Below are positions 16,690-25,129 of a stretch of DNA of 33,424 nucleotides, in pieces. The position numbers and the translations under genes are program-made. Source of the stretch: Pseudomonadota bacterium (GTDB lineage Bacteria > Pseudomonadota > Gammaproteobacteria > Burkholderiales > Thiobacillaceae); assembly GCA_021826065.1 (NCBI GenBank), contig JAKADY010000035.1, positions 1-33,424 of the forward strand. The letters run 5' to 3'. The notes under the pieces are model-generated. The model worked only from the letters and a program-made list of their open reading frames with translations, had not been told where the DNA came from and made no database searches. The first letter of the stretch is position 1. Each line of letters opens with the position of its first letter.

Positions 16690-16722
16690 AGAGAAGAGAG
16701 CAAAGCGTATAGAGAAAAGAAC
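16690..16722 (-). repeat. second copy of the GAGAGAAGAGAG-type repeat, between purH and purD
   Basis: The plus-strand sequence matches the reverse complement of 8708-8740 at about 27 of 33 positions: AGAGAAGAGAG, AAAGCG and AGAGAAAAGA are identical, in the same order and spacing. Next to it, 16731-16737 (GGTGAGG) is an inverse copy of the CCTCACC heptamer. The same pairing of motifs occurs at the 8630-8750 junction. Confidence 0.75.
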
Positions 16723-16738
16723 AGGGGCGGGGTGAGGG

Positions 16739-16744
16739 TAAAAT
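16739..16744 (+). promoter_or_regulatory. candidate -10 element for purD
   Basis: TAAAAT, preceded by GGG, lies 39 bases before the purD ATG. No good -35 is seen. purD may instead be read through from purH. Confidence 0.25.
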
Positions 16745-16783
16745 GACGATCACTGCCATCGCTGACACCCCACAGACGACATC

Positions 16784-18094
16784 ATGAAACTGCTGGTCAT
16801 CGGTGCCGGCGGGCGCGAGCATGCCCTCGCCTGGCGCCTGGCACAGAGCCCGCGCGTGCAAAAGGTCTACGTCGCGCCGGGCAACGCCGGCACGGCCCTG
16901 GAACCGGGTCTGGAGAACCTGCCGGTCACCGAGTTCGCCACCCTGATCGCCTTCTGCAAACGCGAGGACATCGCCTTCACCGTGGTCGGGCCCGAAGCGC
17001 CGCTCGCCGCCGGCATCGTCGACGCCTTCCGTACCGCGGGCCTCAAGATCTTCGGCCCGACCCAGGCCGCCGCGCGGCTGGAGTCCTCGAAGGAGTTCGC
17101 CAAGGCCTTCATGCAGCGGCACGGCATCCCGACCGCCGGCTACGCCAGCTTCACCGATGCCGCGGCCGCCCACGCGCATATCGATGCCCACGGCGCCCCC
17201 ATCGTCGTCAAGGCCGACGGGCTGGCCGCCGGCAAGGGCGTGGTGGTGGCGCAGACGCTGGCCGAGGCCCACGCGGCGGTGGACGACATGCTCGCCGGCA
17301 ACCGCCTGGGCGAGGCCGGCCACCGCGTCGTCATCGAAGACTATCTCGCCGGCGAGGAGGCGAGCTTCATCGTCATGGTCGATGGCGAACACATCCTGCC
17401 GCTGGCGACCAGTCAGGACCACAAACGTCTGCTCGACGGCGACCAGGGCCCCAACACCGGCGGCATGGGCGCCTATTCCCCCGCCCCGGTGGTCACCCCC
17501 GAGCTGCACGCGCGCATCCTGCGTGAGGTGATCCGGCCCGTGGTGGCGGGTATGCGCCAGGAGGGCGTGCCCTACACGGGCTTTCTCTATGCCGGCCTCA
17601 TGATCGGCGAGGATGGCAGCCCGCGCGTGCTGGAGTTCAACTGCCGCCTGGGCGACCCGGAAACACAACCCATCATGATGCGGCTCAAGAACGACTTCGC
17701 CCATCTGATCGAGGCCGCCCTCGAGGGCCGGCTGGACCAGGTCGAGGCGGAATGGGACCGGCGCTATGCCCTGGGCGTGGTCCTGGCCGCTGCCGGGTAC
17801 CCGGACAACCCACGCAAGGGTGACGCCATCACCGGCCTGGGTGTGAGTGGCGAGGACTTCCACGTCTTCCACGCCGGCACGGCGCTCGCCGGCGACCAGG
17901 TCGTCACCGCCGGCGGCCGCGTGCTCTGCGTCACCGCCCTGGGCGACACGGTCAAGATCGCCCAGGCGCGGGCCTATGAGATCGCCGAGAGCATCGCCTT
18001 CGAGGGCAAGCAGATGCGCCGCGACATCGGCTGGCGCGCCATCCAGCGCAAGGGCAACGCACGCGGCAAGGCCGACCCCGCCGGGCGTGGCTGA
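16784..18094 (+). CDS. purD: phosphoribosylamine-glycine ligase (GAR synthetase)
   Basis: Second step of purine synthesis: joins glycine to phosphoribosylamine using ATP. 436 residues, against about 429 in E. coli. The N domain opens MKLLVIGAGGREHALAWRL. An ATP-grasp domain follows, with KADGLAAGKGV, the nucleotide-contacting EDYLAGEEASF, GPNTGGMGAYSP, and the metal-binding EFNCRLGDPE. The last ~20 residues after DIGWRAI are basic and poorly conserved. The gene is 101 bases from purH and shares 8 bases with the next gene, suggesting translational coupling to the hydrolase. Confidence 0.96.
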   Translation: MKLLVIGAGGREHALAWRLAQSPRVQKVYVAPGNAGTALEPGLENLPVTEFATLIAFCKREDIAFTVVGPEAPLAAGIVDAFRTAGLKIFGPTQAAARLESSKEFAKAFMQRHGIPTAGYASFTDAAAAHAHIDAHGAPIVVKADGLAAGKGVVVAQTLAEAHAAVDDMLAGNRLGEAGHRVVIEDYLAGEEASFIVMVDGEHILPLATSQDHKRLLDGDQGPNTGGMGAYSPAPVVTPELHARILREVIRPVVAGMRQEGVPYTGFLYAGLMIGEDGSPRVLEFNCRLGDPETQPIMMRLKNDFAHLIEAALEGRLDQVEAEWDRRYALGVVLAAAGYPDNPRKGDAITGLGVSGEDFHVFHAGTALAGDQVVTAGGRVLCVTALGDTVKIAQARAYEIAESIAFEGKQMRRDIGWRAIQRKGNARGKADPAGRG

Positions 18095-19064
18095 GCCCGT
18101 CGCGGCCGCCCCGCCCCCCTATCGCGCGCCCGCGTGGCTGCCCGGGGGGCACCTGCAGACCATCTGGCCCTATCTGCTGGGCGCGTCCCCCGTGCCCCTG
18201 TGCCGCGCCCGCTGGGAGCGCGCCGACGGCGACTTCAACGACCTCGACTGGCTCGACGGCCCGGCCGGGGCGCCGCTGGTGGTCCTGTTCCACGGCCTCG
18301 AGGGCGGCAGCCGCAGCCACTACGCGCGCGCCCTCATGCAGGCCCTGCGCGCGGCCGGCTGGCGCGGGGTGGTGGCCCACTTCCGCGGCTGCTCGGGCGA
18401 GCCCAACCGCCTGCCTCGCGCCTATCATGCCGGCGACTCGGCCGAGATCGCCGCCCTGCTCACCCACCTGCGCCACCAGGCGGGCACCGCACCGCTCTTT
18501 GCGGTGGGGGTGTCGTTGGGCGGCAACGCCCTGCTCAAGTGGCTGGGCGAGTGGGGCCCCCGCGCCCGGGATCTCGTCCAACGCGCCGCCGCGGTCTCGG
18601 CCCCCTTGGACATGGTGGCCGCCGGCCAGGCACTCGACCGGGGGCTCAACCGGCTGTACGCCTGGCACTTCCTGGTGAGCCTCAAGCGCAAGATCCGCCA
18701 GAAGCGCGCGGCCCACGTCGCCCATTTGGGTCACCTGCGCCTCACCGGGCTGTGGACCCTGCGCGCCTTCGACGACCGCGTGACCGCGCCGCTGCACGGA
18801 TTTCGCAACGCCCTCGACTACTGGCAGCGCGCAAGCGCAAAGCCCCTGCTGCGACACATCCGGGTGCCCACCCTGGTGCTCAACGCGCGTAACGACCCCT
18901 TCCTGCCCGCCAGCGCCCTGCCCGACGCCTCGGCCGTCTCGCCCCAGGTGACCCTGGACTATCCCGAGACGGGTGGTCACGTGGGCTTCCTCACCGGCCC
19001 CTTTCCCGGCAAGCTGGATTGGCTGCCGCGCCGCCTGCTCGCCTTTTTCCTGCTCGGACGGTAG
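18087..19064 (+). CDS. YheT-family alpha/beta hydrolase
   Basis: About 325 residues from a GTG that overlaps the end of purD by 8 bases. It opens YRAPAWLPGGHLQTIWPYLL, the family signature of YheT/ABHD1-3 hydrolases. The fold then shows VLFHGLEGGS (oxyanion region), the nucleophile S143 in VGVSLGGNAL, an Asp in LNARNDPFLP and the His in ETGGHVGF, a complete triad. Physiological substrates of YheT proteins are uncertain; lipid or ester hydrolysis is a guess. The frame is open further upstream, but that part only shadows purD. It is convergent with the Sel1 gene, 7 bases away. Confidence 0.88.
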   Translation: MAEPVAAAPPPYRAPAWLPGGHLQTIWPYLLGASPVPLCRARWERADGDFNDLDWLDGPAGAPLVVLFHGLEGGSRSHYARALMQALRAAGWRGVVAHFRGCSGEPNRLPRAYHAGDSAEIAALLTHLRHQAGTAPLFAVGVSLGGNALLKWLGEWGPRARDLVQRAAAVSAPLDMVAAGQALDRGLNRLYAWHFLVSLKRKIRQKRAAHVAHLGHLRLTGLWTLRAFDDRVTAPLHGFRNALDYWQRASAKPLLRHIRVPTLVLNARNDPFLPASALPDASAVSPQVTLDYPETGGHVGFLTGPFPGKLDWLPRRLLAFFLLGR

Positions 19065-19071
19065 CGCCGTC

Positions 19072-20547
19072 TCAACGCTTGGCGGAGATCTGCTCGTAGA
19101 GCTGGGCGAGGTTCAACTGCGCCTTGACGTGCCCTTGAGCGGCGGCGCGCTTGAACCACTCGATGGCCTCGGCCACATTCTTGCGCACGCCGATGCCGTC
19201 GCGCAGCAGCACGCCCAAGTTGTTCTGGGCGTTGCGCTCGCCCGCCTCGGCCGCCTTACGGTACCAGCGCGCGGCCTGGGCATAGTCCTTGGCCACGCCT
19301 TTGCCTTGCTCGTACATCACGCCGAGGTTGTTCTGCGCCGCGGCGTCTCCCCCTTCGGCGGCGCGTGTGAGCCATTTCAGCGCCTCGGTGTAGCGACCCT
19401 GTTTGTAATGCAGCCAGCCCAACCGCCCCTGCGCCTTGGGCAGCCCGCCCTCGGCCGCGCGCTGATAGTGTTCGAGGGCGGCGGGCTCATCCACTGGACC
19501 GCCTTGCCCCTGCTCGTGCATGAGCCCCAGGTTGTACCAGGCCAGCAGCTCGCCCTGCTGCGCGGCGCGTTGCAGCCACTGGCGCGCCTCGGCGTGGTTT
19601 TGCGCGACACCGCGCCCGTCGCGCAACAACACCCCCAGGTTGTTGGCGGCAAGGGCATCGCCGGCCTCGGCCGCCTGGCGATACCACAACGCCGCCGTGG
19701 CCGGATCGGCGCTGCCGAAACTGCCCGCTTCATAGGCAAGCCCCAGATAGGTGGCGGCGGCCCGCTCGCCGCCCTGGGCCGCCGCCTTGAGCCAGTTGAG
19801 CGCCTTCTGCGCGTCGCGTGACGCCCCCAGCCCCTTGTCCAGGGCGAGCCCCAGGCGGTACTGGGCCAGGGCATCGCCCTTGTCGGCGGCGCGGGAGAAC
19901 CAACGCACGGCCGCCAGCGGATCGACCGCCACCCCGTGCAGGCCGTCCATGTAGATCACGCCCAGGTTGGTCTGCGCCGTGACGTATTCCGCCTCGGCCG
20001 CGCGCAGGAGCCAGGCGAGACCCGCCTGGACATCGCGCTCGACCCCACGCCCTTCGAGCAGGCGCAGACCCAGGTTGTTCTGTGCCGCCGGCTCGCCGCC
20101 ATCAGCGGCGCGCTTGAGCCAGGCGAGCGCAGCCGCTGGGTCGGCCGCCAGATGCTGGCCGGCCTCCAGCAACTCGGCCAGCTTGAGCTGGGCGCGCGCC
20201 AGCCCCCCTTCGGCCGCCTGCTTGAGCCAGGCGAGACCCTCCTGGGCATCGGGCGAGCCCGGCGCCGCCTCCAGCAACTGCAGGGCCAGGTTGTACTGGG
20301 CAGCGGTCTCGCCCTGACGGGCGGCGCGGGTGTACCAGCGGCGCGCCTCGGTGGGGTCGCGCGCGACCCACTGACCGTGGGCATAGAACCAACCCAACTT
20401 GAACTGGGCCGTGGCCTCGCCCGCCTCGGCGGCGGCGCGATAGGCCGCGAGCGCCAGCTTCTGCGCCTCGTCGGGCGTGGGTAGATCGCTGGCGGGCGAC
20501 GCGCTGCACACGAGGCTCGTCACGAGCAGGGTGAGGATGGTCCGCAT
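19072..20547 (-). CDS. exported Sel1-repeat protein
   Basis: 491 residues. A signal peptide is likely (MRTILTLLVTSLVCSASPAS), so the protein should be periplasmic. The rest is about 13 Sel1-like (TPR-type) repeats of ~36 residues, seen as repeated AAQNNLGxxxxxG and ARxWYxxAAxxG blocks. Such solenoids act as protein-protein scaffolds; no enzymatic site is expected. GGAGA lies just before the ATG. It is the last gene of an apparent operon, 11 bases after the tonB-like gene and downstream of the copper receptor. Its partner may therefore be the receptor or TonB, by context only. Confidence 0.87.
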   Translation of the reverse strand: MRTILTLLVTSLVCSASPASDLPTPDEAQKLALAAYRAAAEAGEATAQFKLGWFYAHGQWVARDPTEARRWYTRAARQGETAAQYNLALQLLEAAPGSPDAQEGLAWLKQAAEGGLARAQLKLAELLEAGQHLAADPAAALAWLKRAADGGEPAAQNNLGLRLLEGRGVERDVQAGLAWLLRAAEAEYVTAQTNLGVIYMDGLHGVAVDPLAAVRWFSRAADKGDALAQYRLGLALDKGLGASRDAQKALNWLKAAAQGGERAAATYLGLAYEAGSFGSADPATAALWYRQAAEAGDALAANNLGVLLRDGRGVAQNHAEARQWLQRAAQQGELLAWYNLGLMHEQGQGGPVDEPAALEHYQRAAEGGLPKAQGRLGWLHYKQGRYTEALKWLTRAAEGGDAAAQNNLGVMYEQGKGVAKDYAQAARWYRKAAEAGERNAQNNLGVLLRDGIGVRKNVAEAIEWFKRAAAQGHVKAQLNLAQLYEQISAKR

Positions 20548-20558
20548 GGTGTTCTCCT

Positions 20559-21725
20559 TCAGTCGCTGAATTTGTAGACCACGGGCAGGCGCACGGTGGC
20601 GGCGCGTGGCCGGCCCTGGCGATCGACGATGTCGAAACGGGCGCAGCCGCGGGTCTGCTCGATGGCCAATCGGTCCAAGCGTGGCTCGCCGCTGCCGCTG
20701 TCCAACGTCACCTCCGCCGGCCGGCCGGTGGCATCCACACGCACACGCAGCACCACACGCCCCTGCGCGTTCCACTGCGCCGGGGGTGAGGCGTAACAGG
20801 CGCGGCTGTATGGGCTGAGCCGGGCCAGGGCGAGGGCGCTGCTGGGGGCGTCCTCCGCCTCCAGCAGGCTCAGGGTATTCGCCGCCGCCGTCCGCAAAAC
20901 GCCCGGCGGTCGCGTGACTTCAGCCGTCTGGGCGCGAGTCTCGGACGCCGGCTCGGCCACCATCGCCGGCTCGGGCGTGCGCAGGGCCTGGGGCTGGGCC
21001 GAGGCAGCCATGGGTAGGGCGGCCGCCCAGGGGGTCTCGTCGCGCTGATGCGCCTGGCTTGGGGGCTGGCCGGCCGCGAGTTGGGCCGCCGACGCGAGCG
21101 TATCACCCGACTCAGCGACCGGCCGGGCGGGGCCCGCCAGGGCCTCTATCGCACCGGCGCGGCGCACTCCCTGGGCGATCGCCGTGTGTGCCGGGACCGT
21201 AGCGGCAAGCCCTCCATCGGCAGCCTCAGCGGGGGCTGGTGCCGCGGTGCGCGGCCATCCTACCGGCATCGCCCCGGCCGGGCCGGCCTGGCGGAGAACG
21301 CCGGGGGACGCAGCCGCCTTGCCCGCAGCAGTCGAGGCTGGCAGAGCCTCCGTGGACTGGGCAGCGCCGTCTGCGGCATGCGTGCTGGTGGCCCCCGCCA
21401 GGGAGGCGGTGTCGTGCGCACTGCGCAGGATGGCGGGGACCGCGGACGGCAGGGCGGGTAGGGCGGCCTCCGCCGCCGGCTCGGCGAGCTCTGGCGCCAC
21501 ACGCTTGACCGGGGCCGTCTTCGCAGGTGTGGCGGCAGTGGGGGAGTCAGCCGAGGCGGACGCTCGAGCGGGCGCGGACACCTGCGCAAGCAGGCGTACT
21601 TGGAGCGGTGGCGAGGTCTCAGGTGGGGCTACGGCTTGCACCGGCAGCCAGGCGAGCGCCGCACCATGCGCCATGAGTGACACAAGCACGGCCCATTTCA
21701 GCTCGCGTGACCAGAGGGGTGGCAT
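20559..21725 (-). CDS. TonB-like energy transducer
   Basis: 388 residues. A membrane helix at about 11-28 (WAVLVSLMAHGAALAWLPV) carries Ser and His at positions 16 and 20, the S16-xxx-H20 pair known to be needed in E. coli TonB for coupling to ExbB/ExbD. A long Ala/Pro/Thr-rich periplasmic linker without clean EP/KP repeats spans about 30-290. A TonB C-terminal domain ends it: GRVVLRVRVDATGRPAEV, then SGEPRLD and a final VVYKFSD. There are two Cys in the C-terminal domain. It lies between the copper receptor (25 bases upstream) and the Sel1 gene. No exbB/exbD is seen, so those must lie elsewhere. Confidence 0.85.
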   Translation of the reverse strand: MPPLWSRELKWAVLVSLMAHGAALAWLPVQAVAPPETSPPLQVRLLAQVSAPARASASADSPTAATPAKTAPVKRVAPELAEPAAEAALPALPSAVPAILRSAHDTASLAGATSTHAADGAAQSTEALPASTAAGKAAASPGVLRQAGPAGAMPVGWPRTAAPAPAEAADGGLAATVPAHTAIAQGVRRAGAIEALAGPARPVAESGDTLASAAQLAAGQPPSQAHQRDETPWAAALPMAASAQPQALRTPEPAMVAEPASETRAQTAEVTRPPGVLRTAAANTLSLLEAEDAPSSALALARLSPYSRACYASPPAQWNAQGRVVLRVRVDATGRPAEVTLDSGSGEPRLDRLAIEQTRGCARFDIVDRQGRPRAATVRLPVVYKFSD

Positions 21726-21750
21726 GGGGTGGCATAGGCATGCGCTGCGC

Positions 21751-24021
21751 TCAGAGCGTCCAGTTTAACCCGATATAGACGTTGCGGCCCGGCCCCGGCA
21801 CCGGTGTGCCCCATTGCGGGTAATTCGGCAGCGGCGGGTTGGTCATCGTGGTGCCTTGGCCGACATAGGCCCCGCCCAGCGGCAGGTCATAGCCCTTGTC
21901 GAAGACGTTCTCGATGCCGAAATCGACACGCACGGGCTTGGCGCGATAGCTCGCGCGCAGGTGCACGAGACCATAGCCCGCGGTGGGTACCTCCTGACGC
22001 ACGCTGGAGACCTTGTCCTTGTCGGCGACGAACTCGCCCTCCACGCGCCAGGACCACGCGCCGCGCGCCTGAGTGAGCGCTAGCTTGGCGTTGAGCGGCA
22101 TGATGTCATAGAGGTTGTCCTTGCTGGTGCGGTTCTTGCCGCGTGTATAGGCGATGCTGCCTTCGAGGCCCAGATCGGCGTCAAAGGCCCTCCCCAACCG
22201 CCCGCGTGCGCTCAGCTCGGCGCCGTAGATCGTGGCGTCGTGGTTGGCGTAGCGCAGGATACGGAATTTATTCGGCACGCAGTTGGCGATGCAGACCGCA
22301 TCGATGTAGTCATCCACCCGGCTGTAGTAGGGCGATAGACGCCAGGTCCAGCCGTCCGTGCGCCACTCGCCGGCGGCGCTCAAGGTGTAGGCCTTCTCCG
22401 GCTTCAGGTTTAGATTACCGACATAACCGTTGCCATCGCCGACGAAGTTGTTCATCAGCGCCGCCATCTGCCAAGTGGACCAGACATAGCGCTCATAGAG
22501 CCCCGGTGAGCGGGTCTTGCGCGCCAGCCCCAGCTCGTAGGTCTGGGCGGCGTCGGGGGTGTAGCGCATGAGCCAGGCGAGGTCCCAATTGCGATCGGTC
22601 TTGGATCGATCCGCCGCGTTGAAGGCCGCGCTCTCGGCAATCTGGTTGCCGACATCCATCCCCGGCATGGGTGCTGTCGTGATCACGGTTTTGTAGCCCT
22701 GCACCGGCCCGGCGTCCATACGCACGATCTCATGACGCAGCCCCAAGATGTGGGTGACAGAGCCGCGCCGGCCCTCCCACTCGGCGAACAGGGCGTAGCG
22801 ATCACGCTCGCCGTCGCGGATGTTCCAGAAGGTGCCTGGCCACATGCCGGCCCCCGAGGGCGCCCACCAGTCGTCCAGCCGCTGCGCCCGGTACTCCAGC
22901 CCGATACGGGCCTTGTCGGTGTCGCCCAAAGGCAGCTCCCCTTGCAGGCTCAGGCCCGTGTTCCGGCCCTCGGTGTACATAGGCATGCCGGCGGCACAGG
23001 TGGGACCTATAGGCGAGCACGCCGTAGCATTGCCCCCGGGCGGGTTGTTGCCACCGGAGGCCGAGCCATACCAGTAGCGCTTGTCGGGGCCGAAGTCCAT
23101 CTCATGGTCGATCTGCTCGTAGAAGGCCCGTGCCTTAAGCGTCCCCCAGCCGTAGCGGCTGGTGAGCGCCAGGTTGAGCTTGTCGCTCGTGTTGTCGGTC
23201 ATGTCCATGCGCTGGTTGGGATACCCCTGAAAGGGGGTCTGCTGGCGCGTATAGCGCAGGTCCACCAATGAGGTCTCGTTGCGCCAGGCCAGCGCCAGGG
23301 CATGGTTGGCCGTTTCATAAGCGCTGGAGCCGACTTCGTCCAGGGCCAGCGTGTGGCCGGCGCGGCCGGTGAAGGTGTAGGTCTTGAAGGCCTTGCCCGC
23401 CTTGTAGTTATCGGCCTTGGCATAGGCCCCGTCGTAGGCCACGGCCAGGGTCTCCGTGCCATAGCCGGCGCGCAGGTTGCCGCCACGCGCCTGCCCATTG
23501 CTGCGATAGAAGGCGCCTGCCTCCGCCGTGCGCTGCGCGGCCGCGCCGGCGGGAGCGAAGGCGGGCGCTGCGGAGCTCACGAGCACTGCGCTGCCGATGG
23601 CATCGCCGCCGGCGGAGACGGGGCTCACCCCGGCATAGACCTCGATCGTCTCCACGCGGCTGGGGTCGATGTAGGAAAGGGCCGGGTTCATGTGGTTGGG
23701 ACAGGCGGCCAGCAAGTCCATGCCATCGACCTGCACCCGCAGCCGCTCGTCGGCCAGGCCGCGGATGACCGGCAGGCCGCTGCTGCCGCCGGCGGCTCGG
23801 GTCTGTGCACCGGGCAACAGGCGCAACAGGGCGGCGCTGTCGCTGCTGGCAGGCTGCAGCCGGTCGAGCGCCTCGTTCTGCAGCCGCGTTGCCAACGGGG
23901 GCGTTGGGCGTCGGGCGGTCACCCTCACCTCGCCCAGCTCGACCACGGGGTCGGCCGCGAAGACCGGTCCCAGGCAGGGCAACATCAGGGCAACCGTCAG
24001 GGGCTTGTATCTAAACAACAT
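21751..24021 (-). CDS. oprC: TonB-dependent copper receptor, OprC/NosA-like
   Basis: 756-residue outer-membrane receptor. Signal peptide MLFRYKPLTVALMLPCLGPVFA, then a TonB-box-like segment (VELGEVRVTA), a plug domain with VIRGLADERLRVQVDGM, and a beta-barrel ending in the aromatic-last pattern GLNWTL. The plug carries CPNHMNPALSYI with C107 and M111. In Pseudomonas OprC a CxxxM-HxM site binds copper, and CPNHMNP is the family signature. HNM-type residues in order suggest the site is kept. The ATG at 24021 has GGAGA 5 bases upstream. A copper-linked role is well supported by family; whether import serves denitrification or another cuproenzyme is unknown. Confidence 0.88.
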   Translation of the reverse strand: MLFRYKPLTVALMLPCLGPVFAADPVVELGEVRVTARRPTPPLATRLQNEALDRLQPASSDSAALLRLLPGAQTRAAGGSSGLPVIRGLADERLRVQVDGMDLLAACPNHMNPALSYIDPSRVETIEVYAGVSPVSAGGDAIGSAVLVSSAAPAFAPAGAAAQRTAEAGAFYRSNGQARGGNLRAGYGTETLAVAYDGAYAKADNYKAGKAFKTYTFTGRAGHTLALDEVGSSAYETANHALALAWRNETSLVDLRYTRQQTPFQGYPNQRMDMTDNTSDKLNLALTSRYGWGTLKARAFYEQIDHEMDFGPDKRYWYGSASGGNNPPGGNATACSPIGPTCAAGMPMYTEGRNTGLSLQGELPLGDTDKARIGLEYRAQRLDDWWAPSGAGMWPGTFWNIRDGERDRYALFAEWEGRRGSVTHILGLRHEIVRMDAGPVQGYKTVITTAPMPGMDVGNQIAESAAFNAADRSKTDRNWDLAWLMRYTPDAAQTYELGLARKTRSPGLYERYVWSTWQMAALMNNFVGDGNGYVGNLNLKPEKAYTLSAAGEWRTDGWTWRLSPYYSRVDDYIDAVCIANCVPNKFRILRYANHDATIYGAELSARGRLGRAFDADLGLEGSIAYTRGKNRTSKDNLYDIMPLNAKLALTQARGAWSWRVEGEFVADKDKVSSVRQEVPTAGYGLVHLRASYRAKPVRVDFGIENVFDKGYDLPLGGAYVGQGTTMTNPPLPNYPQWGTPVPGPGRNVYIGLNWTL

Positions 24022-24180
24022 GGCGTCTCCGATCTCGCAGGGTGTACATCCGATGCGTGAAACGGGCGGCATTCTAGCCAGGCGCGGCGCGGCTGGGTAT
24101 GCGACCGATTGTCGCAGCACGGCGCCCGGCGGCGGGGTTGCGGCGGTCGCTTTGGCACCACGCAAAGCCTTGCCATGACG

Positions 24181-24186
24181 TAAAAT
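24181..24186 (+). promoter_or_regulatory. candidate -10 element for hemF
   Basis: TAAAAT lies 28 bases before the hemF ATG, in the divergent spacer 24022-24214 shared with the copper receptor. No matching -35 is seen at 16-18 bases. I see no riboswitch or known operator in the rest of the spacer. Confidence 0.3.
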
Positions 24187-24214
24187 CTGCCGGCGAGCGA
24201 GAGAACTGTGAGAG

Positions 24215-25123
24215 ATGAATCCCGACCGAGTCAAGGAATTCCTCCTGGAGCTCCAGGAGCTGATCGTCGAACGCCTGGAACAGGTGGACGGCAAGCCTTT
24301 CCTGCGTGACGAATGGCAGCGCCCCGAAGGCGGCGGCGGTATCACCCGGCTGATCGAAGAGGGCAACGTCCTGGAGCGCGGCGGTGTGAACTTCTCGCAT
24401 GTCATGGGGGAGCGGCTGCCGCCCTCGGCCACGGCGCACCGCCCCGAGCTCGCCGGTCGTCCCTGGGAGGCGATGGGGGTGAGCCTGGTGCTGCACCCGC
24501 GCAATCCCTACGCCCCCACGGTGCACCTGAACGTGCGCTTCTTCTGCGCCTTACCGGCAGCGGGCGCCGCGGGCGAGCCGGTCTGGTGGTTCGGCGGCGG
24601 CATGGACATGACACCCTACTACGGCTTCGAGGAGGACGCGGTGCACTTCCACAGCATGTGCAAACGCGCCCTCGACCCCTTCGGCCCTGACTACTACCCC
24701 CGCTTCAAGCGGTGGTGCGACGAGTATTTCTTCCTCAAGCACCGCAACGAGCCGCGCGGCATCGGCGGCATCTTCTACGACGACTTTAGCGAGGGCGGCT
24801 TCGAGCACGCCTTCAACCTCACCGAGAGCGTGGGTGACCACTTTCTGCCGGCCTATGTGCCCATCCTGGAGCGCCGCGCCGACACCCCCTATGGCGAACG
24901 CGAGCGCGACTTCCAGGCCTACCGCCGCGGCCGCTACGTGGAGTTCAACCTGGTGTGGGACCGCGGCACCCTGTTCGGGCTGCAGTCGGGCGGGCGCACC
25001 GAATCCATCCTCATGTCCCTGCCGCCGATCGTGAAGTGGCGCTACGACTGGCACCCCGAGCCGGGGACGCCGGAGGCAAGGCTGTACACCGACTTTCTCA
25101 AGCCGCGCGACTGGCTGGCCTGA
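24215..25123 (+). CDS. hemF: oxygen-dependent coproporphyrinogen III oxidase
   Basis: Decarboxylates coproporphyrinogen III to protoporphyrinogen IX with O2 in haem synthesis. 302 residues, matching the E. coli 299. Typical stretches: [67 protein letters not shown] and [21 protein letters not shown]. The invariant Asp and His residues around the active site are present. The upstream GAGAG is a modest ribosome binding site. The penicillin-binding protein gene follows after 6 bases, so the two are probably co-transcribed, without an obvious functional link. An aerobic or microaerobic lifestyle follows from use of this enzyme. Confidence 0.96.
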   Translation: MNPDRVKEFLLELQELIVERLEQVDGKPFLRDEWQRPEGGGGITRLIEEGNVLERGGVNFSHVMGERLPPSATAHRPELAGRPWEAMGVSLVLHPRNPYAPTVHLNVRFFCALPAAGAAGEPVWWFGGGMDMTPYYGFEEDAVHFHSMCKRALDPFGPDYYPRFKRWCDEYFFLKHRNEPRGIGGIFYDDFSEGGFEHAFNLTESVGDHFLPAYVPILERRADTPYGERERDFQAYRRGRYVEFNLVWDRGTLFGLQSGGRTESILMSLPPIVKWRYDWHPEPGTPEARLYTDFLKPRDWLA

Positions 25124-25129
25124 GGCCGC

